A stretch of 51,803 bases of DNA from assembly GCA_002104895.1 (NCBI GenBank), contig MCFG01000395.1, forward strand, positions 10,001 through 61,803. Direction: 5' to 3'. Origin of the DNA: Anaeromyces robustus. Taxonomy: Eukaryota; Neocallimastigomycota; Neocallimastigomycetes; Neocallimastigales; Neocallimastigaceae. The number at the start of each line of letters is the position of its first letter. The first letter of the stretch is position 1. The position numbers and the translations under genes are program-made. This document shows positions 29,370 to 39,618 of this stretch, piece by piece. The notes under the pieces were generated by a model. That model ran no database searches. It was not told where the DNA came from and saw nothing but the letters and a program-made list of their open reading frames with translations.

Positions 29370-30828
29370 ATCTTTGAGTTTGGGTGCTTGGGAAATGAAT
29401 AATCTTAAAACCGATGAAATACCATTTGATATTCAACCATCTCAAAATAATACTTTTGTTAGTGAAAACAAATCATCTATACCATCAGCTCCTTCTGTTA
29501 CAACTCCAAATATTATTTCTTCAAACTTAGAAGCTCCTGAACAAGAATTTGCTGCTCCAACTCCTGAAATGTCTGCTCCAAGTATTATGGATCCAATACA
29601 AGGCTTTAATATACCAGTTCCAGAAAATTCTTCAAATATTAATTCATCAGTTCCAGGTTTTGGTATTCCATCTCCAGAAAATTCTTCAAATATTAATTCA
29701 TCAGTTCCAGGTTTTGGTATTCCATCCTCAGAAACTACTATACCATCAATAACAAAACCACTAGAACCAGAAAAGAAAGATGACAATGGATGGGGATTTA
29801 CAGATAATTGGGATATCTCTGAATTCACCAATAATACAGTAGTAGATCCATCAAAATCTGAAGGAAAATTACCAGAAAATAAAGAACAAACTGAATCCAA
29901 AGAAAACGAACCATCGGTTTCTCTTAATGAAAGTATTCCATTTAATATGCCTTCATCTAATGATGCAAATGATGGTTGGAATATTGATGATTGGGGTACC
30001 GGAAATGATAATGAATTTATGTCATTTACTGACAAACCAGAAAATTCTAAATCATCCACTACCAATACAACATCTGCTTTATTCTCACCAAAAAAAGAAA
30101 CACCAAAGAGTCTAATCAACAATAATACTATAACGACTACTTCTTCAACCACTGTTCAAAATACTAGTTTCTCCTTTGATAGTTGGAATGTTACTTCACC
30201 AAAATCAGCCTCTATCACTGATAACAACAACAACAACAATAATAGTAATAATAATAATAATACAGATAATGAATGGGGATTTACTAATTGGAATAATAAT
30301 ACTAGTAATAATAATGATTGGGGAGGTTTTGATACTTCAATGGAAAGAAAATCTAGTACAAATAGTAATAATCATAACAGTTTTGCTGACTCTTTATTCA
30401 AAAATGATAATAGTTCTAATTCAAATCATTGGTTTAATCAAACTAAACCATCCAATTCTTTATTTAAACAAGATAATACATCTTCAAATCAATGGTTTGA
30501 TCAATCTAAATCAACAGATTCTAATAAAAAATCAATATCTCCATTAACATTAGGTTCTAATAAATTTGGTTTAGCAAAATCTTCTTCTTCGAGCTTTGGA
30601 TTTGGACAAAGATCACCTCCATCAAATTCTAGTTTTGGTATTAATAATAATGATTTTAATATTAATAACAATAACAACAATAATAATAGAGCAAATTCTT
30701 CTACTAGTAGTAATCAAAATCTTTTTAGTCCAAGATCAACATCAACAAGTGGTTTCTTCTCAAATCCTCCACCAAGTAACTCTTCTGCTTATAGTTTTTC
30801 AAGACGTCGTGGAAAAAATGATTATTAG
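24040..30828 (+). CDS. WD40 plus long coiled-coil protein, EDC4/Ge-1-like (2262 aa, single exon)
   Basis: The likely role is a scaffold of the mRNA decapping complex in P-bodies. An acidic, Pro/Ser-rich N-terminus has three GPPKD segments and eleven 13-residue repeats (about residues 242-387). The WD40-type domain follows at about 595-1005, including LLSIDEEGLIIVHEF and LATGGEDGLVRLWN. The spacing of GGEDGLVRLWN, then a His-Asp-x-x-Asp segment, then GSNKNRRIQVLD resembles human EDC4. A Ser/Asp/Glu patch and a Lys/Arg-rich helix (about 744-801) are inserted in the propeller. A charged coiled coil runs over about 1061-1570, with 28-residue internal repeats. The C-terminal 650 residues are disordered, Asn/Ser-rich, and carry many isolated Trp motifs. 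EDC4 proteins are usually about 1000-1400 residues, so this one is long. The open reading frame is certain; the EDC4 assignment is moderate, and another WD40/coiled-coil scaffold is possible. Confidence 0.6.
24763..25200 (+). repeat. 39-bp coding repeats, about 11 copies (PVDPNQT units)
   Basis: Eleven consecutive 13-residue units of the pattern P-V-D-x-N-Q-[TA]-x-x-S-x-[TA]-T form a Thr/Asn-rich array. The last three copies are the most alike, and the first are the most diverged. A second array (25206-25320) repeats [IV]-D-P-N-A-[TA]-Q-Q-Q-Y about four times, and a short Gly-Tyr repeat follows at about 25390-25422. Confidence 0.95.
27736..28251 (+). repeat. 28-residue (84-bp) repeats in the coiled coil
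   Basis: Segments beginning LEQKYA at 27736, LEQKYA at 28084 and LEQLYT at 28168 are homologous, and the last two are adjacent with an exact 84-bp period. Twenty-eight residues equal four heptads, so duplication extends the coiled coil without breaking its register. Confidence 0.85.
29620..29727 (+). repeat. Two tandem 54-bp coding units
   Basis: Two near-identical 18-residue units (PENSSNINSSVPGFGIPS) lie head to tail at 29620-29673 and 29674-29727. The high nucleotide identity points to a recent duplication in the disordered C-terminal region. Confidence 0.95.
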
Positions 30829-31180
30829 ATAGATATATCTTTTTCTTACTTTTTGAGTAAATAAATAAATAATAAATAATTAATATAATAATAATAAATA
30901 AATAAATAAATAAATAAATAAAATCTTTTCTTTATTTTAACTTAAAATAATAATTATAATAAATAAAATAATATTATATTATTAAAAATAAAATTTGAAG
31001 AATAAATAATATTTATTAAATTTCAATATAATTTCAATATATTATTTTAATTTATTTATAATAAAATAATTAATACCTTTCAATATATCATATAATATTT
31101 AAGTAAGAAAAAAGTATTATATATAAAAATAATGGTAATAATAAAATAATAATAATAGTAATAATAATAATAATAATAAT

Positions 31181-31223
<43 letters not shown>

Positions 31224-31249
31224 TAAAGAAAAATGAGAAAAAAGCAATG

Positions 31250-31299
<50 letters not shown>

Positions 31300-31763
31300 A
31301 TATAAAATAAAATAAAATAAAATAAAATAAAATATTATTAAAAATTTTAAATATTATTACAATTATAATAAAATAAATAAATAAATAGATATATTTATAA
31401 TAGTAATAATAATAAAGAAAAAATAGCAATTAAAAATATAATAATAAATAAAATATATAAAAAAAAAAATAAATTAATAAAAAAAAAAAAAAAAAAAAAG
31501 TAATAAATAAAAAATAAACAAAATTTTAATAATAAATAATAATTTAATATTAGCAAACCAACATAAAGTATGATAATAATATATAAGAAAAAATATATAT
31601 ATATATTATTCATTAATAATTACAGATATAAAGTAAAGAAAAAACTAAATAAGAACAAAAGAAAATGTGTTAATATATATTAGTTATTAATACATAATAA
31701 TCATAATTATAACTATTGAAATAATTAAAATGAAAAATTAACAAAAAAAAAAAAATATTAATA

Positions 31764-31804
<41 letters not shown>

Positions 31805-32091
31805 TATATTAATAATATTAATATTAATAATTTAATTCAGAGATATTATTATTATTATTATTTTATTTTATTAATCTCATTGAAATATTCTTTACATTTT
31901 CTTTTTCTTTTTCTTTTTTTCTTTTTTTTTTTTTTTTCTTTATAAATATATTAAAAACTATTTTTTTTTTTTTTTTTTCAATTTTTATTTTTATATAGAA
32001 AGCACATTATATTTTATTTTTATATATTATTATATATTCATAATTTATAAATAAAAAAAAAAAAATAACAATAAAAGAAAATATATTTAAA

Positions 32092-32129
<38 letters not shown>

Positions 32130-32316
32130 ATATTTATATATGTATATAAATATAAAGAAAGGGAAAGAGAGATAAAAAAAAAAAAGATTATTTATATGGA
32201 TTAAATAAAATATTAATATATATTCATTTTTATATACATATATTATAATCTATGTTTTTAAACTGGTTTAGTATATATATATAAATTTTAATGTAAATAT
32301 ATGCTTTTCCTTTTCC

Positions 32317-32347
<31 letters not shown>

Positions 32348-32452
32348 ATTATTATTATATTTATTAATAAATTAATCATTTTTTTTTTTTAATAAGAAAT
32401 ATATTAAACATCATTAATAAAAAATAATTTTATATCTTTATATATATATATG

Positions 32453-32488
<36 letters not shown>

Positions 32489-32983
32489 ATTTTTATTTTT
32501 GATATTAATTTTCAAAACAATAACTAAATTAATATATATTAAATTATCAAATAAAATAGATTAGTTAATCGTGTATAGAAAGATATTATAAAATTTATTA
32601 TTATTTATTTCAAATTTATAAATAGATAATTAAAAAAAAAAAAAAAAAGATAATGGAGAAAGAAACAGAACCAAAAGTCAATTTATAAATAATATATTAT
32701 AATGCTTAATGTTAAATACTCATACCTATGTATAATAATTTAAATCAAACTAAAATAATAGAATAATAATCCTTTTTTACTAAAAAAAATAAAAAACAGC
32801 GCAATAGTAATTAAAAAAGTATAAAAAAAAGTTATAGAATAATATCAAAATATAAAACACTTTTATTGTTTCTTTATTATTACAATTTTTTATATATATA
32901 TATTTTTTTTTCTGTATTTCAACTATTAATTATAATATAATATTATCTATAATAATATCTATTTAATTAAAATTATATATATA
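30829..32983. other. Convergent intergenic region, about 2.2 kb
   Basis: This lies between the 3' ends of the WD40/coiled-coil gene (plus) and the DH-PH-TLDc gene (minus). The plus strand is A-rich on the left (poly(A) near 31183-31220 and 31250-31297) and mostly T-rich on the right (runs near 31919-31978, 32310-32342 and 32452-32480), with one A-run at about 32093-32129. It also holds (AAAT)n at about 30895-30920 and (AAT)n at about 31768-31804. No gene is visible. Confidence 0.7.
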
Positions 32984-33773
32984 TTACTTTTGTGTTGAAA
33001 ATGTAGAAGGTCTTGTTCTTTGAACTTCTCTTTCAACTTGTGTAGTAAATGACCAAAGTTCCATATCTAAAATTTCGAAATTTTCTTGTGATGAAAGAAT
33101 ATCATTTTTAAATGTTTCACAAACCTGACTACGACCATGTAACATTTGTTGTTCAAACCAAAGACCATTAGTACCTCCACCACTTCCAATAGATACATAT
33201 TCTGATGTACTATTAATAAAGAAATAATTAGTTTGTTTCCAAAGATAGAGTTTAACCTTACCACCTCTACCACTTCGTGATAAAGTTGAAAAGTTTGAAG
33301 AAGTTGTTGTCGTTGTTGCTGTTGTTGCAACAGAATAACCACTAGAAGTTCTACTAACTTTTTTGTAACGATCAAAAACTGCTTTACTGTCTCCATTATC
33401 ATTATCATTATTATTATTATCATTATTATTATTATTATTGTTATTACTGTTATTGTTATTGTTATTATTTTCAAGACCATTATTATTTTGAAGGTCTTCA
33501 GTTGAATTATTAACACTATTTTGAATACTTAATCGTAATAAACTATTATTTTTTTTTATTGTCGATGAAACCATTGGTATTGAACTTTTTATTTGAGATA
33601 TTATAGAAGTTATACGTTTTGATTTCCTTGAATCTTTATATTTTTAAAATTAAAAAAAAAAAATGATATATAATATTTATAATAAATAAATATATAGAAT
33701 ATAGCATATAATTATTAAATATATATATATATATATTTATATATAATTTATTATTATTATAATTATAATTATA

Positions 33774-33827
<54 letters not shown>

Positions 33828-36469
33828 ATTATTATTATTATAATTATTATTATTATAATTATTATTAAATAATTACCTAAATTATTAAAATTAACACTAC
33901 CACGGCTACGACGTCTTGATCTTTCACGATGAGGTTCGAATTTCCATAAAAATGTTTCACCATTACCATAAAATCCATTATGTTTTTTAAATGGTTCACT
34001 GGTATAGGCTCCAAAAATATTATCTTCTGTATCTCTTATAACTAAAATTTGACTTGTACCATAACCTGCTGAACTACGTTCATAAAAAGTAGTTAAACTT
34101 GAGCCATGTAATTGCATAGAATAAATAAGAGTAAGACTACGCTTTATACGTAAACGTTTAGGTATGGAAGTATAAAGTTTATTACAAATTTCATTTGTTA
34201 ATATAATTTCGAAATTTTCTGGTAAAGGTGAAATTTGTTGAGGTAAATTAGCCATAGATTGTTGATAATTATATTTATCTTCAGCTTCTAACATTAAAAA
34301 TTCAAATGGATTAGGTTTTAAATGTTTTAAACGTTTTTGTATAGCTTGCATTATTTCCATTTTTAAACTTTCTTGTTCTACTACAAAAGTTAAACGAGTT
34401 ATATTTTGATTAAAAGTCCATGAAAAAAATCTTGAAAATTTCTTTTCACTTTTTTCAGTAAAAGTTTCACCTCGATCTAAAATTTCATCATCATCAGTAT
34501 TTCGTTTTCCTCCTGATTCATTGTAACCACCATTTCTATTATTAATAAAGTTATCTTTATTATTATTAAACGGTGAAAGAATTAATAATGTAAACATATA
34601 TTTATTTGTATAAGGATGAGTAGATGGGGTATCAATAAGTTGAATTACATGATAATCTGCTGCACGATCATAAACATATGTTTTATGATATTTACGTTTT
34701 CTAGCAATAACAATAACATCATCAAAAAGAATTAAACGAATATAACATGTAGGATCATTAGCATCAATGATAGATCGAAATTGTTTATAAAGAATACGAT
34801 AAGGATGTACTAAAGTAGTAGGGCAATCTTTAATAGATTTTTGAATAGCATAAACTTCTTTAATTTTAGTAGATCTTTTCATACTTTCTTTTAAAAGTTG
34901 GCATAAATTATAGAAAAATTCTTTACCATCTTCCAAAAGTTCATAAGATTTATCTTCTTGTGAAGTATTATTTTGTAATCTTAAAAAGGTATCATAATAG
35001 GATTGAATTTGAAATATGGGAAGGCAAAATGCGGTTTTCAATTCTAATTTTTTAGCTTCAAATTTTTTTTTGATAGTTTTATAAAATTTTTTAAAATTTG
35101 AATTTTTCTTCTTAAGATTATGAGTAGTTACGATAGAAAATAGATAACGAGATGCATATCTTCCATAACATTCCTTAAATTGTTTTGCATGTTTTTGGAA
35201 AACACCTGCAATAGAAACAGTTGAATAACCATGAGTATATGAATGAATTAAAACTTTTAATTCACCACAAAGTGTCCAACTCAATTGGAAAATATCACTG
35301 ATACCTTTAAATATAGAATCTATTTCATTTTGTGTAATAATTTGCTTAGGAGTATCAACATAAGCTTCTAATGGATATTTATAATATTCAAAAAGAAGTT
35401 TTAATTTATTTGAAAATTCATATTCTTTTAAATAAAGTTCATTAATATGACGTTTATGAGCCTCTATAATTGATTCTCCATGATCTTTCGGATAAATTAG
35501 TTCAATTTCTTTTATATAATATTATATCAATAGATAAAAAAATATATATATAATTATTAATATTTTGTTATTATATTGTTAAAAAAATATTTTTTATAAG
35601 AAAATAAGGATTAAAATAACAATAATGATAATTATAATTATCATTATTATTACTATTATAGTTTTAACTATTAGTTATTAATTAAATTAAATATTATTAT
35701 CATTTTATAGTTTTAATTATTAGTTATTAATCAAATTCCATATTATTATCATTATTATAGTTTTAATTATTAGTTATTAATTAAATTTCACATTATTATC
35801 ATTATTATATCAATGTCAATTTATTATTATCATTATTTTATTTTTGATATAATTTTGAATTAATTTAATATTGAATTAAAAAGAATAGTAAAGGACCGAA
35901 AATTGTAATTAAATAAGTAAAATATATATAAAAAAAATAAAAACTAAAAAAATAGCTTTTCTACTTATACGCTATTATTTTTGCTTTTTATATTTAAAAA
36001 GAAAAAAGTTAAAAAAAATAATTTTTTATACAATGATATCATCAATTATCATCAATTATAGATGTAAATTCATTTTATTAATTCTTTATATATATATACA
36101 TATAATTAGGTTTATTTTTTTAAATTTAATGTTAATTAATTTTTTAATTTTTTTTATGGGATAATAAGGTTTTTATTGAATTATATTAGACATTTTTAGA
36201 TTAATTTTGTATAATAATAAGGAATAATCATAAAACCGCTATTTGAAATTATAACTCTAAATATTATATATACAACTTTTTTTATTTTTTATTTTTTATT
36301 TATTTTTTTACATCTTTATCTTTTCATTTTTTCCAATAAACTATTTTAAAGAATTATATTTGAAATTTAAAAATTTATGTTTAATTTATCATTGTTATTC
36401 ATTATGTGTATTACCCGTAAAATTTTCAAATTGGTTTAATTTTTCATTTTTACTTATTGGTTTACTCAT
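32984..36469 (-). CDS. RhoGEF (DH)-PH-TLDc protein, 778 aa, three exons
   Basis: This is probably a Rho-family guanine nucleotide exchange factor carrying a TLDc domain. My model on the minus strand has exons 36469-36415, 35508-33877 and 33633-32984; both introns are phase 1 and the total is exactly 779 codons with the stop. The DH domain is at about residues 31-235, with typical helices around HINELYLKEYEFSNKLKLLF, GVFQKHAKQFKECYGRYASR and LPIFQIQSYYDTFLRL. A PH-like region lies at about 240-435, with CYIRLILFDDVIVIARKRK and a C-terminal helix. The TLDc domain starts at about 465 (LIYSMQLHGSSLTTFYER), is split by a Ser/Asn-rich insertion at about 565-680, and resumes at KVKLYLWKQTNYFFINS through LDMELWSF. 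TLDc proteins (OXR1, NCOA7, TBC1D24) act in oxidative stress defence and bind V-ATPase. Exon 1 (MSKPISKNEKLNQFENFT) is predicted only from ORF, donor and phase. Exons 2 and 3 are strong. Confidence 0.8.
33634..33876 (-). other. Intron 2 of the DH-PH-TLDc gene
   Basis: On the minus strand the donor is GTAATT at 33876 and the acceptor is AAAG ending at 33634. It joins G with AT to form an Asp codon. Much of the intron is (AAT)n on the coding strand (33740-33868). Read-through without splicing would add a long poly-Ile tail and then stop. Confidence 0.8.
35509..36414 (-). other. Predicted intron 1 of the DH-PH-TLDc gene (906 bp)
   Basis: On the minus strand the donor is GTAATA at 36414 and the acceptor is AAAAG ending at 35509, phase 1. 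It is the longest intron I propose in the window. It contains three copies of a 50-bp tandem repeat close to the acceptor. Support is indirect: exon 2 has no in-frame ATG near its start, and the candidate exon 1 has the matching phase. Confidence 0.55.
35646..35815. repeat. About three tandem 50-bp units
   Basis: Imperfect copies share GTTTTAA[CT]TATTAGTTATTAAT, with this block starting at 35661, 35710 and 35760, so the period is 49-50 bp. The array lies in the predicted first intron of the DH-PH-TLDc gene. Confidence 0.85.
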
Positions 36470-37243
36470 TAATCTTACGTATTAAAAATAAATTTACTGA
36501 AATTGGGGGAATAAAAAAAGAAAATGTAAAAAATTGAAATTCAAATCGAAAATGAAATTTCTTTTATAATTAAAATATATTGAAATTTAGTTTAAAGATT
36601 TTTTTTTTTTTTTTTTTATTATTATGTTACAGATATATCTTTAATCAATTTTGGCTAGCATTAATATTAAGATAATGATTATCTATTTTTGTTTATCATG
36701 TATTTAAAGTTTAATAGATAATAATCAGTTAAAAAAAAAATAAAAGACTAATAAAAAATATGTAAAATAAAATTTAAAAAAAAATATTTATAATGAAACT
36801 ATTAGAACAAAAATAAAAATTCATTAATAAAAAAAATACAATATAAATACTAAAATATTAAGTTTTAAAATATATAATATATTTTTTGAATATCATTTAA
36901 ACATTAAATATTATTTGTCTATTTTAATCTTAAAGAATTTTTTTTTTCTAATATTAATAAATAATTCTCCAAATTATTAATAAAAAATTTTAAAATATAA
37001 AAAAAAAAAACAATTATTAAAATTTTAATTATTATATTATTAAAATATAATTAAAATATAATTTAAATAATTAAAACATAATTAAAAAAAAGTTAAAAAA
37101 TAATAATTAAAATATATAAATCAACCTTAGATAATAATTTAATGAATTAACAATTAAAAAATTATATTTAATATTTTTATAATGAATTTTTATTTGATTA
37201 GATTACGATTAATGAAATAATGGATAATATAATAAATAAAATA

Positions 37244-37358
37244 TAACGGATAATATAAAATATAGAGGAAATAAAATTAATAGTAGAAAAATAATAACGG
37301 ATAATATAAAATATAGAGGAAATAAAATTAATAGTAGAAAAATAATAACGGATAATTA
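37244..37358. repeat. Tandem repeat, period 51 bp, about 2.3 copies
   Basis: Copies start with TAACGGATAATATAAAATAT at 37244 and 37295, and a third truncated copy begins at 37346. The first two copies look identical, which implies a recent duplication. Confidence 0.95.
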
Positions 37359-37576
37359 ATAAAATCATGAATAATTTAATAATGGGTGTTATATATATGA
37401 TAAATAATATATAATATATTTATTTAATATTAAAATAGGTAATTATGATTATTTTTATTTATTAGTGAACTCTTTTTTTATAAATGAAGAGTTCAATAAT
37501 AAATTATGATTAAGTAATATCGTTTACCAAGAAACTTAAAAATCTTATAATATAAAAATGCAATAATATTCATGAA

Positions 37577-37582
37577 ATATTA

Positions 37583-37661
<79 letters not shown>
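37577..37661. repeat. (ATT)n microsatellite
   Basis: An uninterrupted ATT array of about 85 bp in intergenic DNA. It resembles the coding AAT arrays but lies outside any gene I can model. Confidence 0.95.
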
Positions 37662-37663
<2 letters not shown>

Positions 37664-38121
37664 AACTTTATGAATCTTATTCATATATTAATAATTATTC
37701 CAATAATACTCAATATTATTAGACAATAAATATAAAAAAAATTTAAATAACATTATATATTCATTTTTAATTATTTTTTTTTGTGGTATAAATGATATTA
37801 TTAAAATAATAAAACAATTTATATATATTTATTTATTTCGTTAGATTGTTAAAAGATATTTTTGTTATAATAATGATAAAATTGTTGTTGTTTTTCTTAC
37901 GGTTGATAATGATTAAATACAAATTTATAATATTTTTTCATTTCAAAAAAATAAAATAAAATAAAAATATTATAAAATAATAAAGAAAAATTAAAAAGAT
38001 ATTATAATAAATTAATTGATAAATCTTTAGTTATATAAAAAACAAATATATATATTAAAAGCATTAAATATCTTTTGAAAATAAATACAAATGTATAAAT
38101 GTATATAAAACACAATTTAAA

Positions 38122-38169
38122 AAAAGAAATGAAAGTTTTATTTTTAAATCAAAAACTTTCATTTCTTTT
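38122..38169. repeat. Inverted repeat with 18-bp perfect arms
   Basis: The left arm at 38122-38139 (AAAAGAAATGAAAGTTTT) is the exact reverse complement of the right arm at 38152-38169, with a 12-base spacer. A run of TTTTC units follows to about 38200. It could form a hairpin in RNA or a cruciform in DNA. No promoter or transcript evidence is visible. Confidence 0.9.
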
Positions 38170-38723
38170 CTTTTATATCCTTTTCTTTTCTTTTCTTTTA
38201 AATCATATAAAATATTCATATTATTTAAATATAATTTAAAATTTATAACTTAAAATTTATAATTAATATAATTAAACTTTTCTATATAAATGACTGCGAA
38301 AAAAAAATATCCTGTTATTAGTGTTTATATATAATCATCTTCAATAATAACTTAATCAAAAACCCTTTATTTCTTTATTTATACATATTATTTTTTAATT
38401 TATACATATTCTTAAATTTTATATGAAAGCATCTTTTTAAGTATTAAAATTTTATTAAAATGAATATTTATTATTAACATCTTAGCATAAAATATATATC
38501 TATTCCTTATTTATCAGAAGGTTTTAATTATTACTATCAATAAAAATAACAATAAAATAATATGTTTAAATATATACAAACTACCTTAATAATTGGACTT
38601 TTTTATTTTTTTTTTTCATTAATATATAATTATAAAAAAAAAAAAAGAATATCAATTATTAAATATAATAAAACGATATTGTTAAAATATCTAATATAAT
38701 AAATAAATAAAATAATAGTAATA

Positions 38724-38755
38724 ATAATGTTACTCTAATATTAGAGTAACATTAT
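38724..38755. repeat. 32-bp perfect palindrome without spacer
   Basis: ATAATGTTACTCTAAT at 38724-38739 is followed immediately by its exact reverse complement. It is intergenic, between VPS29 and the DH-PH-TLDc gene, and is not a simple AT alternation. Confidence 0.95.
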
Positions 38756-39618
38756 CATTCATTTAATATATAACAATTATTATTAATAAAGGCAAAGTAT
38801 TAAAATTTTATTTATTTTAAAAAAAAAAATACATGTAGTTTTTAATTATTATTCATAAAAAAAAATAAATTACTTTATATATATATATATATACAATTTT
38901 TTGTCTCTTTTCTAAACAAATAAAAATATATGTTAATAATTATTTAAAGATATATGTTTTTTATTTTTTTTATTTATTTTTTTTAATTATTTTTATATAT
39001 TTTTATTATTTATTTTTTCATTTATTTTTTTATTAATAATTATTTATTTAATTGTTTGTAATTATATTTTGTTTCCTAATAATTTTTATTTTTAAATTGA
39101 ATAATAATAATGTCAATAAAAATAAAAATAAAAATAAGTATTATTTTCATTTTTATTGTTATTATTTGTTTGAATTTGTTTGAAATGTATTGAATATTAT
39201 TTGAAAAAAAAGTATTTTAATATATTTAATGTAATTTATGATTTAAATTATGGAAATAACATTTGTTACTTAATTAGTATTATTTTAAGAAAATAATATT
39301 GTTAAAAGTTTTATATATAAATTTTTTTTATTGTAGTTTTTTCTAAACAATGTATATATATATATTAATTATTTATATTACTTTGATTAAATTTTACTTA
39401 TTTATTATTATATATTACAAACAGAGTTTTTTCAATAAGTATCTTTGTTTTTATTTTATTAACATTTTTAGTGTATTATTTAGCATTATTTCTTTTTTTC
39501 ATTTTTTTATTTTTTTTTTATTTTTTTTTTTACCTTATTCTTTATTATATTCTTTAATAATTTATATATATATATATTATTTATTTATTTGTATATATAT
39601 ATTTAAATAATTTCAAGT

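Larger units (their letters stand above)
36470..39618. other. Region of about 3.1 kb between VPS29 and the DH-PH-TLDc gene
   Basis: Both flanking genes are on the minus strand, so this is the 3' flank of VPS29 and the promoter side of the DH-PH-TLDc gene. It contains a 51-bp tandem repeat (37244-37358), an (ATT)n array (about 37577-37661), a hairpin with 18-bp arms (38122-38169) and a 32-bp perfect palindrome (38724-38755). The plus strand is T-rich next to VPS29 (about 38940-39600). No convincing exon is seen. Confidence 0.65.

Noticed and set aside
29442-30152. 236-codon minus-strand frame opposite the EDC4-like gene
   Set aside because: The sense frame is long, single-exon and codon-consistent. 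The antisense frame reads as Ser/Gly/Val-rich complement of low-complexity sequence and has no domain.
39350-39610. 86-codon plus-strand hydrophobic frame next to VPS29
   Set aside because: It is composed of Ile, Phe, Tyr and Leu from T-rich 3' flank DNA. Any T-rich segment here gives such frames; also 20580-20907, 31088-31613, 40713-40913 and 45902-46123.
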